Shown here in pieces: positions 22,656 to 33,773 of a DNA stretch of 64,000 bases (position 1 is the first letter of the stretch; the number at the start of each line of letters is the position of its first letter). The DNA is taken from NCBI RefSeq assembly GCF_963259705.1, contig NC_081847.1:88720485-88784484 (forward strand), given 5' to 3'. The stretch comes from Myotis daubentonii. Taxonomy: Eukaryota > Chordata > Mammalia > Chiroptera > Vespertilionidae. The notes under the pieces were generated by a model that saw only the letters and a list, made by a program, of their open reading frames with translations, made no database searches and was not told the origin of the DNA. The translations under genes were made by a program, and so were the position numbers.

Positions 22656-23710
22656 TCTCTCCCATTTCCCCCTTTGCACACAGGACCCTGTGCTCACATC
22701 GGAGAGACAGTTCATGGAGAACTGGACACGAACCCACCTCACTGTAGGCTGTTCTCAGATCTTGCCCCCCCCCCCCCCATAATTACCCTCCCAGGGACCA
22801 GGATCCCTGGGTCATAACCGACGACGCAGCATGAGGCCAGGCCAGACTCGTCTGCACATCGCAGACCAGAGCGAGCTCCCTGGGGAGGCTCTGTTTGTAA
22901 GATGTACTGAAAACTTCAGTTCTCGCTAATCTGGCTTCTGGAGCTGGTTGTCCAATACAGCAGCCAGTGGCCACGTGCAGCTATTTACATTACATTAATT
23001 AAAATTAAATACAACTGGAAATGCATCTAAAATGTTCTTCAACCACATAAACACATTCCAGATATCAATGTGCACATGTGGCGAGTGGCTACCAAATCTG
23101 ATGGCACAGACACAGGGCATTTTCATCAACCCGAGGCATTTAGGAACTGCTCGGGGCCCCCCGTGGGAACGAGAATGTCAGAGGGTTAGCGCCCAACATC
23201 TTTGTGTATTAATTCTTTTCTTTGTAAAGACTCTCAGACCTGAAAACTCAACTCAGTGAAGGGGGCAGAAGAAAACCGTTTCTTGATTAGGGAGCCTCAC
23301 TAGATAGAAGCATTCCAGGCACTAGCCTGAGGGACCTCAGTAGCATTCTTTCCACATTCCTCAGCCCCCTCGGAAAGAACACGTTGATAAGACATGTCAC
23401 CCTTTTCTGCTAGCCATAATGCCAGCACTTAACCAGATTCTAGAACTCTCTGTGAAAGGCAGAAATCTCCGGTAGGGGCGCCGTGTACTAAAGGTTTGCT
23501 AAGCAGTCGGCAGTTATATTTCTGAATGCAAAAAGCAGTTGATTCAAGTCGGTGCCACAAGTACCCAAGCAGTACACGTTTGTGGATGAGGGATGGGACA
23601 CCCAATTACTCACACTCTTCTACTTCCCATTATCAGTCAATTGTGAATGAAAGCCTGTCTCTCATAATCTATTCTGTCCACAGGGGGCGCTCGTGACTTA
23701 GTTACTAGTA
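22656..23710. other. Intergenic stretch, nothing recognised
   Basis: No supportable exon or repeat apart from a short C-run at 22767-22778. Confidence 0.5.
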
Positions 23711-23845
23711 CAGTGATGGCGAACCTTTTGAGCTTGGGGTGCCAGCATTTTGAAAATCCTAACTTAACTCTGGTGCCGTGTCACATATAGAATTTTTTTG
23801 ATATTTGCAACCATAGTAAAACAAAGATGTATATTTTTGACATTT

Positions 23846-24050
23846 TTTTTGTTTTTTTAATATTTTATTGATTTTTTACAGAGAGGAAGGGAGAGAGATA
23901 GAGAGTTAGAAACATCAATCAGCTGCCTCCTGCACATCTCCCACTGGGGATATGCCCGCAACCCAGGTACATGCCCTTGACCGGAATCGAACCTGGGACC
24001 TTTCAGTCCGCAGGCCGACGCTCTATCCACTGAGCCAAACCGGTTTCGGC
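23846..24050 (-). mobile_element. Ves SINE inside a hAT MITE
   Basis: The duplication TATTTTTGACATTT (23832-23845 and 24051-24064) is perfect and consists of hAT-element sequence, so the SINE is younger than its host. The head ends AAACCGGTTT, as in the copies at 34628 and 59076, which suggests one subfamily. Confidence 0.95.
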
Positions 24051-24087
24051 TATTTTTGACATTTATTTTATTTTTTTATAGATGTAT

Positions 24088-24148
24088 CTTTTTTTAAAAT
24101 TCGTTATTAGTTACGGTATTACAAATGTGTCCTCATCCCCTCCATTTA
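24088..24148 (-). mobile_element. Very short L1 3' end
   Basis: T-run, then AAAATTCGTTATTAGTTACG and ATTACAAATGTGTCCTCATC, the complement of the bat L1 3' terminus. It interrupts the hAT element. Short and therefore tentative. Confidence 0.5.
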
Positions 24149-24257
24149 AATATTTATTTTATATATTTGAATGCCATTTAACAAAGAAAAATCAACCAAA
24201 AAAAAAATGAGTTCGCGTGTCACCTCTGACACGCGTGTCATAGGTTTGCCATCACTG

Positions 24258-25699
24258 TACAACCCTGTACTAATAACAAACTCATTATAAACCAGTCAAC
24301 AGCTCTGACCCCTACAACGTTCAGAAAAGAAAGCATCGGCCTACTTTAAAATAAATGCATTGTCCTCATGATCAAGTTTCATATTTCCACAAAGAGAGGC
24401 TCTGTCAAGTTTTCTTCAGCTCGGGTATGCGGGCCCAGCACCACCGCAGGCTCACGCCTCCCACCCTGTGCGTGTCCATGCTACCAGGCACCCGTCAGCT
24501 TCTCCCCACAGAGGACTGGATTTCCACTTCCCTCGGCCCCAACTCAGCCCTCAAGCCAGCGCTGGGCCCGGAAGAGTCCAGCTGTTTGGACACCACCCAG
24601 GGGAAACGTTGATGAGAGCCAAAGGGGGAAAGTTCACTCATCCTATTTAAATAAATTAATTATTTTCATTTAATATAATTTTGTACCTGTATGTTTCACT
24701 TGGTTCAATGTCAAGGCAACTCCTTACAAGTCTAGGCTTCTGTTGGAGAAGAATTTTAGGTTTCTCTTCTAAATTACTTTATTTTAAAACGATCATCAGC
24801 CATAATGTTTATCACAAAGGAACCGCAAGGCAAACAGGGGACGTCATCCATGGATTTGAGCTTTTAATGCTCACCAAATACAGTTTGGAGAATTATCTAA
24901 GAACGGAGTTCTAGTTTTATCATCCCAGAAAGAAAGCAACACATACACCCCACACTCCTTTATTCCGCCTACTAAAAAATGTTGCTGCTGCTTCGGGCAA
25001 AAAAGAAGTAAAACCAGAGATGTTTGGAGCCCCTTTGAGGAAATCTAGGACGCTAGGCTGTGTGAGGCTGTTCTCGGGACAATAATGGCTCATCGCGTGG
25101 AAACCTCTCTGGATGACTTTCCAACTATTGCCACCTGGTGGCAATTTGGTTAATTGTTCCTTTGTTCTGGGGAGCCCTGAAGTGAGCCTTGAGACTCAGC
25201 ACCAGCAGGAAGTAACTGAAGGTCAGATGATTGCGTCTCAAACACAAATCCCAAACTGGACACCGAGGCACCCCAGGGCTTCACCTCCTTTCCAAGACAC
25301 CCCATCTCTCTCTTGTCAAGTCAACAGAGCAGGTGCCTTGGTTTTTAACAAGATCAAACAATCGCTTACCATTAGAAATGTCACGAGGTCATTGACTGTA
25401 TCTTGAAATTCTCTTCCTCCACGTATCCTTCATTAGATCTCTAAAAGTAAACTTTAACTGGCTTGCCCACTTTTAGAGGAATTGCTTATAGCAGTTAATT
25501 AGCCCTTAGTACCCGTGGGATGTGGAATATAGTTTGAGAAATAACGTTTTAACAAAGCGTGTTTGCTCAAATATTTGCATTAGTTGTATCATGCCATTTT
25601 GAGGATACATTTATGACAAAGGAATTCATAATACTCCAATTTAATCTGCAAATGATTTAATCTGTAAGTCACACAACATGATGGACATCGAGAACTTAC
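24258..25699. other. Intergenic stretch, nothing recognised
   Basis: No repeat recognised. The sequence runs without interruption into the exon candidate at 25700. Confidence 0.5.
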
Positions 25700-25761
25700 C
25701 TTGCGCATCCGGGCTCTCTCCCCGGCTGTCGAGGTGAACTGTTCCTCTGAGAGGGGGGATG
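25700..25761 (-). other. Candidate internal exon (62 bp), minus strand
   Basis: A pyrimidine-rich tract ending TTTTTCTATCCCAG precedes the exon, and AAG|GTAAGT, a perfect donor consensus, follows it. The 62-bp exon is not in any recognised repeat and lies in the transcriptional direction of MAPRE2, 20 kb upstream of coding exon 1. All three frames are open across it. In the frame that could join MAPRE2 exon 2 (two leftover bases AG), it would read HPPSQRNSSPRQPGREPGCA. Another frame ends with an ATG-containing MRK. It may be an alternative MAPRE2 5' exon, a non-coding RNA exon or a decoy pair of splice sites. Confidence 0.42.
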
Positions 25762-25770
25762 CTGGGATAG

Positions 25771-26222
25771 AAAAATGGAAAGAGAAGTTAAGAGTGAGCA
25801 TGTAACATGGCGAAAACACAGGAGCAAAGAGTTATCAATTAGTTCATCGGGTGTGGCCAACAACGCAAAAGGAAATGAAAGAAAACGCGCCACAAAATAC
25901 CCAAATTCAGTTGCTTTTACCAGGGGAGAGATTAGGTCAGCCAAACAGTGGGGTTCTCAATCCATATCATTCTTGGGTGGATTTATCAGAGTGCGTGAGT
26001 ATTAGTATAATATCAGTCCTATGAGGAGCACCCCCCCCCCCATGTGATGAGAATCACGTGTTAGCAGGAAACCCCAGGAGCCGTGCTTCTCGTGGGGTAT
26101 CAAATGTCAACAGCAATTAAAATACTGACTTTCCCAAACTTAGGCAATATGCAGCTTTTATATCAACACAGGCTTTGTCTCTTAGTCAAAAGATCTGTGT
26201 TCATTTTAATAGGGTAAGCATT
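25771..26222. other. Intergenic stretch, nothing recognised
   Basis: Flank of the exon candidate; no repeat recognised. Confidence 0.45.
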
Positions 26223-26237
26223 AAAAACAATGGCAGG

Positions 26238-26463
26238 GCCCGGCCAGTGTGGGTCAGTGGTTGAACGTCGACCTATGAGCCAGGAGGTCACAGTTTGATT
26301 TCCAGTCAGGGCACATGCCTGGGGTTGCGGGCTCGATCCCCAGTGTAGGGTGTGCAAGAGGCAGTCGATCAATGATTCTCTCTCGTCATTGATGTTTCTC
26401 TCTCTCTCTCCCTCTTCCTTCCTCTCTCTGAAAGAAAAAAATACATTAAAAACAAACAAACAA
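26238..26463 (+). mobile_element. Ves SINE
   Basis: Complete copy with head GTGTGGGTCAGTGGTTGAAC and the usual CT-rich tail. Duplications AAAAACAATGGCAGG and AAAAACAATGCCAGG differ at one base. Confidence 0.94.
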
Positions 26464-26478
26464 AAAAACAATGCCAGG

Positions 26479-26950
26479 ATCAAACTTCAAAACATGTGCA
26501 CCCACAAGTAAGAGTTTGCTTTCTTTATGTGAATTAACTATTTCTCTTTACTGTGGCTAAAGGATCAGACAGTAAATGGATGAAGGGCAGATCCAATTCT
26601 AGAGGCTGGGACATGTGTCCAAGCTCCAGGCTGTGAGGGTCCCGAGTCAGGGGTGGGGTGGATGAAAACTGTGGGGAGACCCATGCGGATGCTGCTACCA
26701 AGGACCTGAGGCGCATGCATGATCCTTGATGGTCTCCCCCCTCCCCGAGAAACAGGTTAGAAATGACCCCACTCCACCTTCCACCTAAGCCTTTCCCTGC
26801 ATATGACTCTTCTATGTCTGGCCATTTCAGAAATGCCTGTGGTGCTTAGTTTAAAATCAATTGTATAACAATAAGATATGTGTGGCAGGCCCAACATAAG
26901 GTGATCAATCCCAGGCATAGTTCTGGAGCTGTCACTCAGAGGAGGATCTT
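26479..26950. other. Intergenic stretch, nothing recognised
   Basis: No supportable feature. Confidence 0.5.
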
Positions 26951-26962
26951 AAGAAAGGGAGG

Positions 26963-27154
26963 CCTGAACAGCATGGCTCAGTGGTTGAGCGTCAACCTGG
27001 TCAGGGCACATGCCCGGGTAGCCAGCTCGATCCCCAGTGGGGGGTGTGCAGGAGGCAGCTGATCAATGATTCTCTGTCATCATTGATGTTTCCCCTTCTC
27101 TCTCCCCCCTCTCTCCCTTCCTCTCTGAAATCGGCCTAAAAAATATTTTTTTTT
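26963..27154 (+). mobile_element. Ves SINE with internal deletion
   Basis: The head TGGCTCAGTGGTTGAGCGTC runs directly into CAACCTGGTCAGGGCACATG, so about 35 bp including the B-box are absent compared with neighbours. The flank GGGAGG is shared on both sides as part of an A-rich duplication. Confidence 0.9.
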
Positions 27155-27174
27155 AAAAGGGAGGAAGGAGGCAT

Positions 27175-27230
27175 TCTCTTCCCCCTATTGAGAAAGTATA
27201 AAATTATACTTTCTCGATAGGGGAAAGAGA
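27175..27230. repeat. 56-bp near-perfect palindrome
   Basis: Arms 27175-27201 and 27204-27230 (27 bp each) pair with two mismatches around a 2-bp centre. The inner part reads GAGAAAGTATAA then its complement. This is the shape of a minimal hairpin MITE, but no target duplication can be assigned. Confidence 0.85.
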
Positions 27231-27414
27231 CGATGGTAAGTGAAAAAAATGCAAATAAATGGTAAGTGCTGGAGAGTAAAAGTACAGGTGACAGCTGAGT
27301 TCTCAATGTTACACTAGTCAATAAGGGAGCTCAAAAGAATCTAGTGAACAAAATAAACTGAAGAACAAAACAGATCCAGAGCCATTGAAACATGCACCAG
27401 ACTGATGTATTTCA

Positions 27415-27589
27415 GAAGGTGGAGGGAGGGGGTGTGGGAAGAGACTAAACAAAGAACTTATATGCATATATACATAGCCTATGGACAAACATTAGTGCAG
27501 AGAAAGCCTGGGGTGGGGGCGGGAGTGGGGTGGAGGGGGTTAACGGGGGGGGGGCATATTTGTAATACTTTGAACAATAAAGTTTTTTA
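27415..27589 (+). mobile_element. L1 3' end (host of the nested insertions)
   Basis: G-rich tract, AACTTATATGCATATATACA, GGCATATTTGTAATACTTTG and AACAATAAAGTTTTTTA. Its last 17 bp (27573-27589) are duplicated at about 28480-28496, showing that the following Ves SINE landed in its tail. Confidence 0.87.
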
Positions 27590-28479
27590 TTTTTATTTTT
27601 TATATTTCTTTATTGATTTCAGAGAGGATGGGAGAGGGAGAGAGAGATAGAAACTGCCGGGAGCCGGTCCATCCTTGCTGTCAAGGGACCTGGCATATAT
27701 GGCATGCTGTTCTTAATATGTTTGCTCACCTTCTTGGCACTATGTGTTTTAACCAAGGTCTCCTCTCCGAGAAAGGTTGTTTCCCCAGGTAGGGATTTTC
27801 CCCTGAAGTTAGGGAGGGAATAAAACCCCTTAACTAAGTGCCAGGCGGGTAATTAATCACTTTAACTACAAACAATCATGCTTAAGCTGCATAATCTTTA
27901 CTCCCTGGAATGGAGATAAGAAACGCCCTAACCTTTGTAATAGAGATTGATAGGATTGAATCAACCGGTATAAATACAGATGTAACAAGACAGAAACAGA
28001 CAGAGCTTAGAACAGAATTCAGAAGACAGAACCTACGTGGAACCTGGAGATGGAGGAGCTTCGCTGGAGAGAACATGGCAAGGGATCCTGGACTGAACCT
28101 GACTACAGAAATTGACAAGAGAACCTGACTAGAACCTGGTGACTGAACCTGGCTGGAGATCCCAAGCAGAACCTCTCTGGAGATTGAGACCAGAACCTGG
28201 CTGTAGATCCTGGCTGGGCTGCTGATCAACTGAACGCTGTCTCCGTGTCATTCCTTCTTCGCAACTCCGTCTACGCCTTTGGGAACCCCTGGACCTGCTG
28301 GGGTTGGACCCCGGCAAGAAACACCAATGATGAGAGAGAATCATTGATCGGCTGCCTCCTGCACACCCCCTATTGGGGTCGAGCCCGCAACCCAGGCATG
28401 TGCCCTTGGCCGGAATCGAACCTGGGACCCTTCAGTCTGCAGGCTGACACTCCATCCACTGAGCCAAGCCGGCCAGGGC
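27590..28479 (-). mobile_element. Ves SINE split by an LTR
   Basis: The 3' part (27590-27654) and the tRNA-like part (28317-28479) form one Ves copy when the LTR is removed. Its target duplication AACAATAAAGTTTTTTA is L1-tail sequence. Confidence 0.93.
27655..28316 (+). mobile_element. Solo LTR of a class II (ERVK-like) endogenous retrovirus
   Basis: The 662-bp element begins TGCCGGGAGCCGG and ends GGACCCCGGCA, giving TG...CA ends with inverted TGCCGGG/CCCGGCA. It is flanked by the perfect 6-bp duplication AGAAAC (27649-27654, 28317-28322). Six-bp duplications and a TG-N-N-GGGAGCCG start fit class II LTRs. A TATA box (TATAAATA, 27969-27976) sets the orientation. No gag, pol or env remains, so the provirus was lost by LTR-LTR recombination or never seen here. 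The region 28030-28210 contains irregular repeats of GAACCTG. Confidence 0.9.
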
Positions 28480-28496
28480 AACAATAAAGTTTTTTT

Positions 28497-28995
28497 AAAA
28501 ATCAGAAAATTTAACATGAATGGTTTCAAGAACTGCACTCTGGTAACCTGACACTTTCTCCTTCAAATAGAACAGGTAGAATTTCTTTATGTGTTTTATA
28601 GCAGAATTTAATTTTATAAACATTTCATTCCCCACCCCACCCCCACACAATTTATAGAAAGTTGGTAAAACTAAGAAAATCAGTTTAAAGAAAATCTCTT
28701 CCTATCCATGCCCATTTCTTTCCTGAGCCTTCCAATCTTCTAGAAATATTTACTGAATCAGAATAAAATGTTCACCTGCCCTCTTCGCCTGGCACCATAG
28801 CTGCTGGGGACCGGTGAGAGCACTGGCCACCACGCTGGGAAGCAAGAGCAGACGGTTCTTAGTTTATCTATAAACCAGATAATTAGCCCTTAGACAACTC
28901 AGGCCTGGCTGCACACAACTGGCCCTTTTCTGTTCACTGACAACAACCCATTGCTAACGTCCAACAGCTGCAAGGGATCCGTTTGGAGAAGAATG
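28497..28995. other. Intergenic stretch, nothing recognised
   Basis: No supportable feature beyond the leftover L1 tail bases at its start. Confidence 0.5.
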
Positions 28996-28999
28996 AGAT

Positions 29000-29160
29000 C
29001 ATTTATTGAACACCCCTGCACAAGCCATTTCACATACTTTGTCTAATTTAATCCTCAAAGCCATCTTATGACAAATGAAAAAAAACAGCAAGGCTCAGAA
29101 CAATGAGCAGTTTGCCCAAATATCATGCAGCTGGATTCTAATGTGTCTGATGGATTCTAG
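29000..29160 (-). repeat. MIR SINE fragment
   Basis: Reverse MIR order: TTTATTGAACACCCCTGCAC, CTAATTTAATCCTCAAAGCC, then AGCAGTTTGCCCAAATATCA. Confidence 0.72.
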
Positions 29161-29339
29161 ATCAGCTCTCTCGTCCACGGCATATACCTTAAAAGCCAGG
29201 CCCTTGCGATTGATTTGAAATGCCTGGAGAGCGATGGTTCCGGGATATAGTCGGTGCTCAATAAGACAACACCTTGCAAGGGTGAAGGTCTAGGGTCCCC
29301 TCTAGTGGGGGTGGCAGGGGAGACAACAGGTGTTTTTTT

Positions 29340-30565
29340 CTGTGGTGTTTAGTAGATGCAGAGCAGTTATTGTCTATGAATTTCACACTTTATATAAAGA
29401 TGAACTCAACGTGGATCACTACATAAATGTAAAATGTAAGAACCATGAAACATTCAGAAAAAACACACAACCATCTTTGGAATCTAGGGCTTGGCAAAGA
29501 GTTCTTAGCCTTGACCCCCAAAACACAATCCATAAAAGGGAAGATTGATAACTTGGACTTCATCAAAACTTAGAACGTTTGCCCACGCGAAGTAGATGTA
29601 AATATATGCTTTACATTAGGAGAACATATTAGCAAACTTCAATAGTAAACTTTCAAACTTCAATAGTAAAAAAACACACAACCCAAACAATTGGAAAATG
29701 GGCAAAATACATGAACAGACATTTAACTGAGGAAAATATACAGATAGCAAATAAGCACATGCATGGACATTCAACATCATGGGCCATTAGGTAAGAGAAA
29801 ATTAAAAACCATAATGAGCTATCACTCTACACTTAGCAGAATGGCTAAAATAAAGAGTGACGACATGACAGGCTGATGAGGATGAGGAGAAACTAGATCG
29901 TTCACATATTGTTTGTGAGAAGGTACAATGGTTCAGCTACCCTGGAAACATTTGACTTAAAAAAAACCCAAAACTAAACATACAACCCACCAATTGTGCT
30001 CCTAGGGATTTTTCCAAAGAAGTTAAAAACGTCTGTTTATAGCACATTTCTTCACAGTGGCCAAAAACTGGACACAACCCAGATACCCTTTGACCGGTTA
30101 AAGGTTAAACAAACTGTGGTATATCCATAGCATGGAGTATGACTCAGCAATAAAAGCCACCAACTATTGACCTTTACAAAAACCTGAGTGAATGCCCAGA
30201 GAATGATGCTGAATGAAAAGAGCCAATCCCATAGGTTCTGAACTGTGTGATTCCATTTATCTAACATTCTTGAAATGAGAAAACTATAGAAATGGAACAC
30301 AGATGAGCAGTTGCCAGGAGTTCAGGAGGGAGTGAGGGCTGGAGGGAGGAGGGTGCAGTCATAAAAGGGCGACACAAGGCATCCTTGTGGTGATGAAAAC
30401 GTTGTGCCTTGAACGTGTGTTGATGTCATATCCTGGTTGTGACACTGTGTGGATTTTCAAGATGTTACCCCTGAGGGGGAAACGGAGTAAAGCTTACATG
30501 AACTATCTCTGTATTGTTTCTTCTAACTGGGTAAAGGTACAATTGCTTCAAAATAAAGTTTAATT
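29340..30565 (+). mobile_element. Ancient L1 fragment: ORF2 end and 3' UTR
   Basis: Typical mammalian L1 ORF2-end wording is visible: AATTGGAAAATGGGCAAAAT, GAACAGACATTTAACTGAGG, CATCATGGGCCATTAGGTAA, GGTATATCCATAGCATGGAG and TATGACTCAGCAATAAAAG. It continues through a 3' UTR to CAAAATAAAGTTT. Stops and indels interrupt every frame, so it is a dead L1M-type copy, older than the bat-specific tails. Confidence 0.9.
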
Positions 30566-32858
30566 CAAAAAATCAGGAGATTGGACAGCAACTAGACTTG
30601 AACAAGGTAACTCCCTTCTTTCATTTTCTCACTTTTCCAGAGAAGAACAAAAGCCCCAAAGCAGTGAGCAGGATGGGGTCAGGAATTTGCTCCACTTTGC
30701 ACAGATCCAAGGAAGAAAATCTCACCTGTGATTTCAGCATTCACAGTCCACTGCCAGCCTTCTGGGGGCCACGTCTGCCTATCTTGGAATTTTCTCTGCT
30801 GTTAACCCTTCTCCTACATTTACCTTCCCAGCCCTTCATTAAAATTCAAAATATTGATACAAATACACACTCTCAAACCCAGAAGTGACTTCTAAAGCGC
30901 AGTATAATAACCGCATTCTGGAAATGACCTCTCATACCTCCCAGGTGATGCTACCCAAGAATTTCCAAAGTTCCCACATCTTGTTCTTTGCACAGGAATA
31001 GAAGTTCATCCCTGGTGGTTTCCGTGGGTGACAAGGCAGGGGTTCTGTACTGGAACCTGGGCCACACACTACGTGAGGGCATCACCTTCATCACCCCGTG
31101 TAGGGGCTCGCCGAGGCCCCCCCCCATGCTGGGAGAGGCCATGGTGACTTTCACTCTTCTCACTCTGAGCACCAGCCAGCGCCCCAGAAACACACAGCTG
31201 CCAGCCAAACGCTGCCACTGGGCTTGCCGGCTTTGTTTACATGGAAAAGACCAAATGCCTTTGTTAGGGAGAGAGCCATGCCGCGGTCGTCAAACTCTTT
31301 GGCAAAGCACATTCCCTGTTTCTACCAAAGTCCACTTCCCTCATCCTCTGGAAATTGCCAATCCCCTTCCATTAAACAAACTCTGAATTCTACCTCCCCA
31401 CCCCCCAAAAAAGTCTGCTTTCTTGCACGACCATAAAAAAAACAAACGGGTACAGCCATACCATCGGCATATAAGAGAGATGTCAGAATGGGAAAAAAAG
31501 GGCTGTAAAATCATTTCCCGTCATGCCAGGCCATTGAAGAGTTAAGAGCTCTCTCGCGCTCTCCCTGTAGTGCTCTGTCCCACCAAGGAGACCTCTGATC
31601 AATGCAAGGTTAAAGCATCTCCTCACAGAGACGGGAATTCAGCCGCCCCAGCTGCTCCCAGCTTTTCCAAGACTGTCCAACCCTCTTGGGACCCGAGTCC
31701 AGTTTTCCTCTCAGGGGTTGACTAAGCTCTCTTTGGATTTTCAGAATGAACTGCATCCTAAATTCCAAACTCCCCCGGGGCTACTTTTAGAGATATGGAA
31801 CCACTCCAGTTGCATGTCGCATTCTTGAGTGTGGGAGGCCCAGAGCTTTCTAGAAATACAGCAGCTTATAAGCTTTCCCAGAAGGTCACAGGCTATTAAT
31901 CCTCAGCTGATCCTACCGCTTAGCAGCTTCCAGAGAGCCCGCCCCTGCCTGCACCTCCTCCATTAGGGGTCTGGGTTGGGCGCTGGGCCTCCCCTAGGGC
32001 ATGGGGGTGGGGCAAGAGCCTGCCCAGCTCCACTCCCCGAGAGGGTGGGGAGGTGACCAGGGGCATGACTGTTGGGAAGCACTGAGCTGTGCACCCACCA
32101 GGGGAACCAGAACCAAATGAGAGTATCTGGCAAGTAAAGGGGTGCAGTCACACTGAATCCTGGGCGCTGAGTACGGCACAGAACATTCCTCTAAGAGAGG
32201 CAAACTACCCAGGGACCCACGCTGTGTACTTAAGGGCTTGTGGAAAATGTTAGCTGGCGGGTAATGGGATTTGGGTGGTAGATGTTGAGAAGAGCTATGA
32301 TATTACGAGCTTATGGCTCTGTGATTTGGGCTTCTATAAAAATAAAAAGACAATCCCCAGAAACTATCTAATGGGGTAGCTAGACGACAACAGGAATCCA
32401 GGACTTTCCATACAAACTGGGCCTCACCCTCCCTTCTCAGAGCCCTCCTTCATCCATCTGCTGCTTCCCATCGCGGGCATCGCCTGCCCTTTCTATTCTA
32501 GACTAGAACGTTCATAGCGCTAAACTTACAGAAGTAACATCCTAAAGAAAAAAATGGCACGAGACCACCTGCACACAAGAGCAATGCACGCGCATTATAA
32601 TTCTGAGAAGGTTTCCCTTGCACTTCTATCCATTTCTAATCGGCTGTCCTTGAAAATAAAGGGGTTGGGCTAGAAGAACGGCCTGTTTCCTTCACGGTGT
32701 GGTTGCCAGCGAAATGGGGCAGGATGTTCATGGATCAGGGAAGCGGCACGGAGAGAGCGGCGTCAGATTCACCTGCGGAGTTCAGGGTTCAAATTCAGCG
32801 TGTGGGTCCTCGTGGAAAGCATGCTTCACATTGTCCGGTCTTTTTTTGTTGTTGTTTC
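30566..32858. other. Intergenic stretch, nothing recognised
   Basis: No repeat or exon could be supported over about 2.3 kb. It is one of the longer repeat-free stretches, which can indicate regulatory constraint, but that is not testable from one sequence. Confidence 0.5.
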
Positions 32859-33317
32859 TTTAATATATTTTTATTGAATTCAGACAGGAAGGGAGAGGGA
32901 GAGAGAGATGGAAACATCAATGATGAGAGGGAATCGTTGACTGGCTGCCTCCTGCACGGCCCCTACTGGGAATGGAGCCCACAACCCGGGCATGTGCCTT
33001 AGATCAGATTTGAACCTGGGACCCTTCAGTCCATCGGCTGATGCTCTATCTCAGTGATGGCGAACCTATGACACGCGTGTCAGAGGTGACACATGAACTG
33101 ATTTTTTTGGTTGGTTTTTCTTTGTTAAATGGCATTTAAATATATAAAATAAATATCAAAAATAGAAGTCTTTGTTTTACTATGGTTGCAAATATCAAAA
33201 AATGTCTATAGGTGACACGGCACCAGAGTTAAGTTAGGGTTTTTCAAAATGCTGACACGCCGAGCTCAAAAGGTTCGCCGTCACTGCCCTATCCCCTGAG
33301 CAAAGCCGGCTAGGGCT
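32859..33317 (-). mobile_element. Ves SINE split by a hAT MITE
   Basis: 32859-33051 carries the 3' and middle parts. 33287-33317 carries the 5' end (CTGAGCAAAGCCGGCTAGGG). The two pieces are continuous once the hAT element is removed. Confidence 0.92.
33052..33286 (+). mobile_element. hAT MITE, family B (copy 3), inside a Ves SINE
   Basis: CAGTGATGGCGAACCTATGA to AAAAGGTTCGCCGTCACTG, 235 bp, almost the same as 12575-12809. The flanks CTCTATCT and CCCTATCC are an imperfect 8-bp duplication of SINE sequence. Confidence 0.94.
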
Positions 33318-33759
33318 GTCTTGACTCAACAGTAACATATTTAAAATGTTGAAAAGGTAACATGTGAGCTCTAAGTAAGACTGACAGTGACCAGAGGGTT
33401 ACTACGACCTTCCTCAAAAGATGAATAACCATTCTCCAATCCCTGTGTTCTAAATCTATTTTTCTTCTTGCCCTGCCCACTCTGGTGCATTGGGCGGTGG
33501 GGACCATATGGGTGTTCGCTAACTGCTTAGCTACATGAAACCAGTCGATGCAGGCCTTCTTGTCTTTGCCTGGATTTGGGGCCGCACAATACAACTCCCA
33601 CTAGCCTGGGCTGGTAGATCTGTTTTTCCTATGACTTCCTTTGTCTCCAATGGGATATGATGCCTCTTTACTACGTCTCAGACCAGGCCCACTGCTGGAG
33701 AGCGGGAGGCCTCCAACACTGACAGCCTCACTGGGAAAAGGCAGCTCCGGGGGCTTTCC
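33318..33759. other. Intergenic stretch, nothing recognised
   Basis: No supportable feature. Confidence 0.5.
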
Positions 33760-33773
33760 GAGTAAACGCTTTT

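Larger units (their letters stand above)
23711..24257 (-). mobile_element. hAT MITE, family B (copy 2), carrying nested insertions
   Basis: Starts CAGTGATGGCGAACCTTTTG and ends TAGGTTTGCCATCACTG, in reverse orientation to the copy at 12575. It has grown to 547 bp because a Ves SINE (23846-24050) and a small L1 tail (24088-24148) sit inside it. No clear 8-bp target duplication. Confidence 0.88.

Noticed and set aside
27655..28316. Provirus with genes
   Set aside because: The 6-bp duplications sit directly at the two ends of a single LTR, so no internal viral sequence is present.
29340..30565. Functional L1 coding region
   Set aside because: Only the ORF2 end and 3' UTR survive and the frames are broken; an ancient inactive copy.
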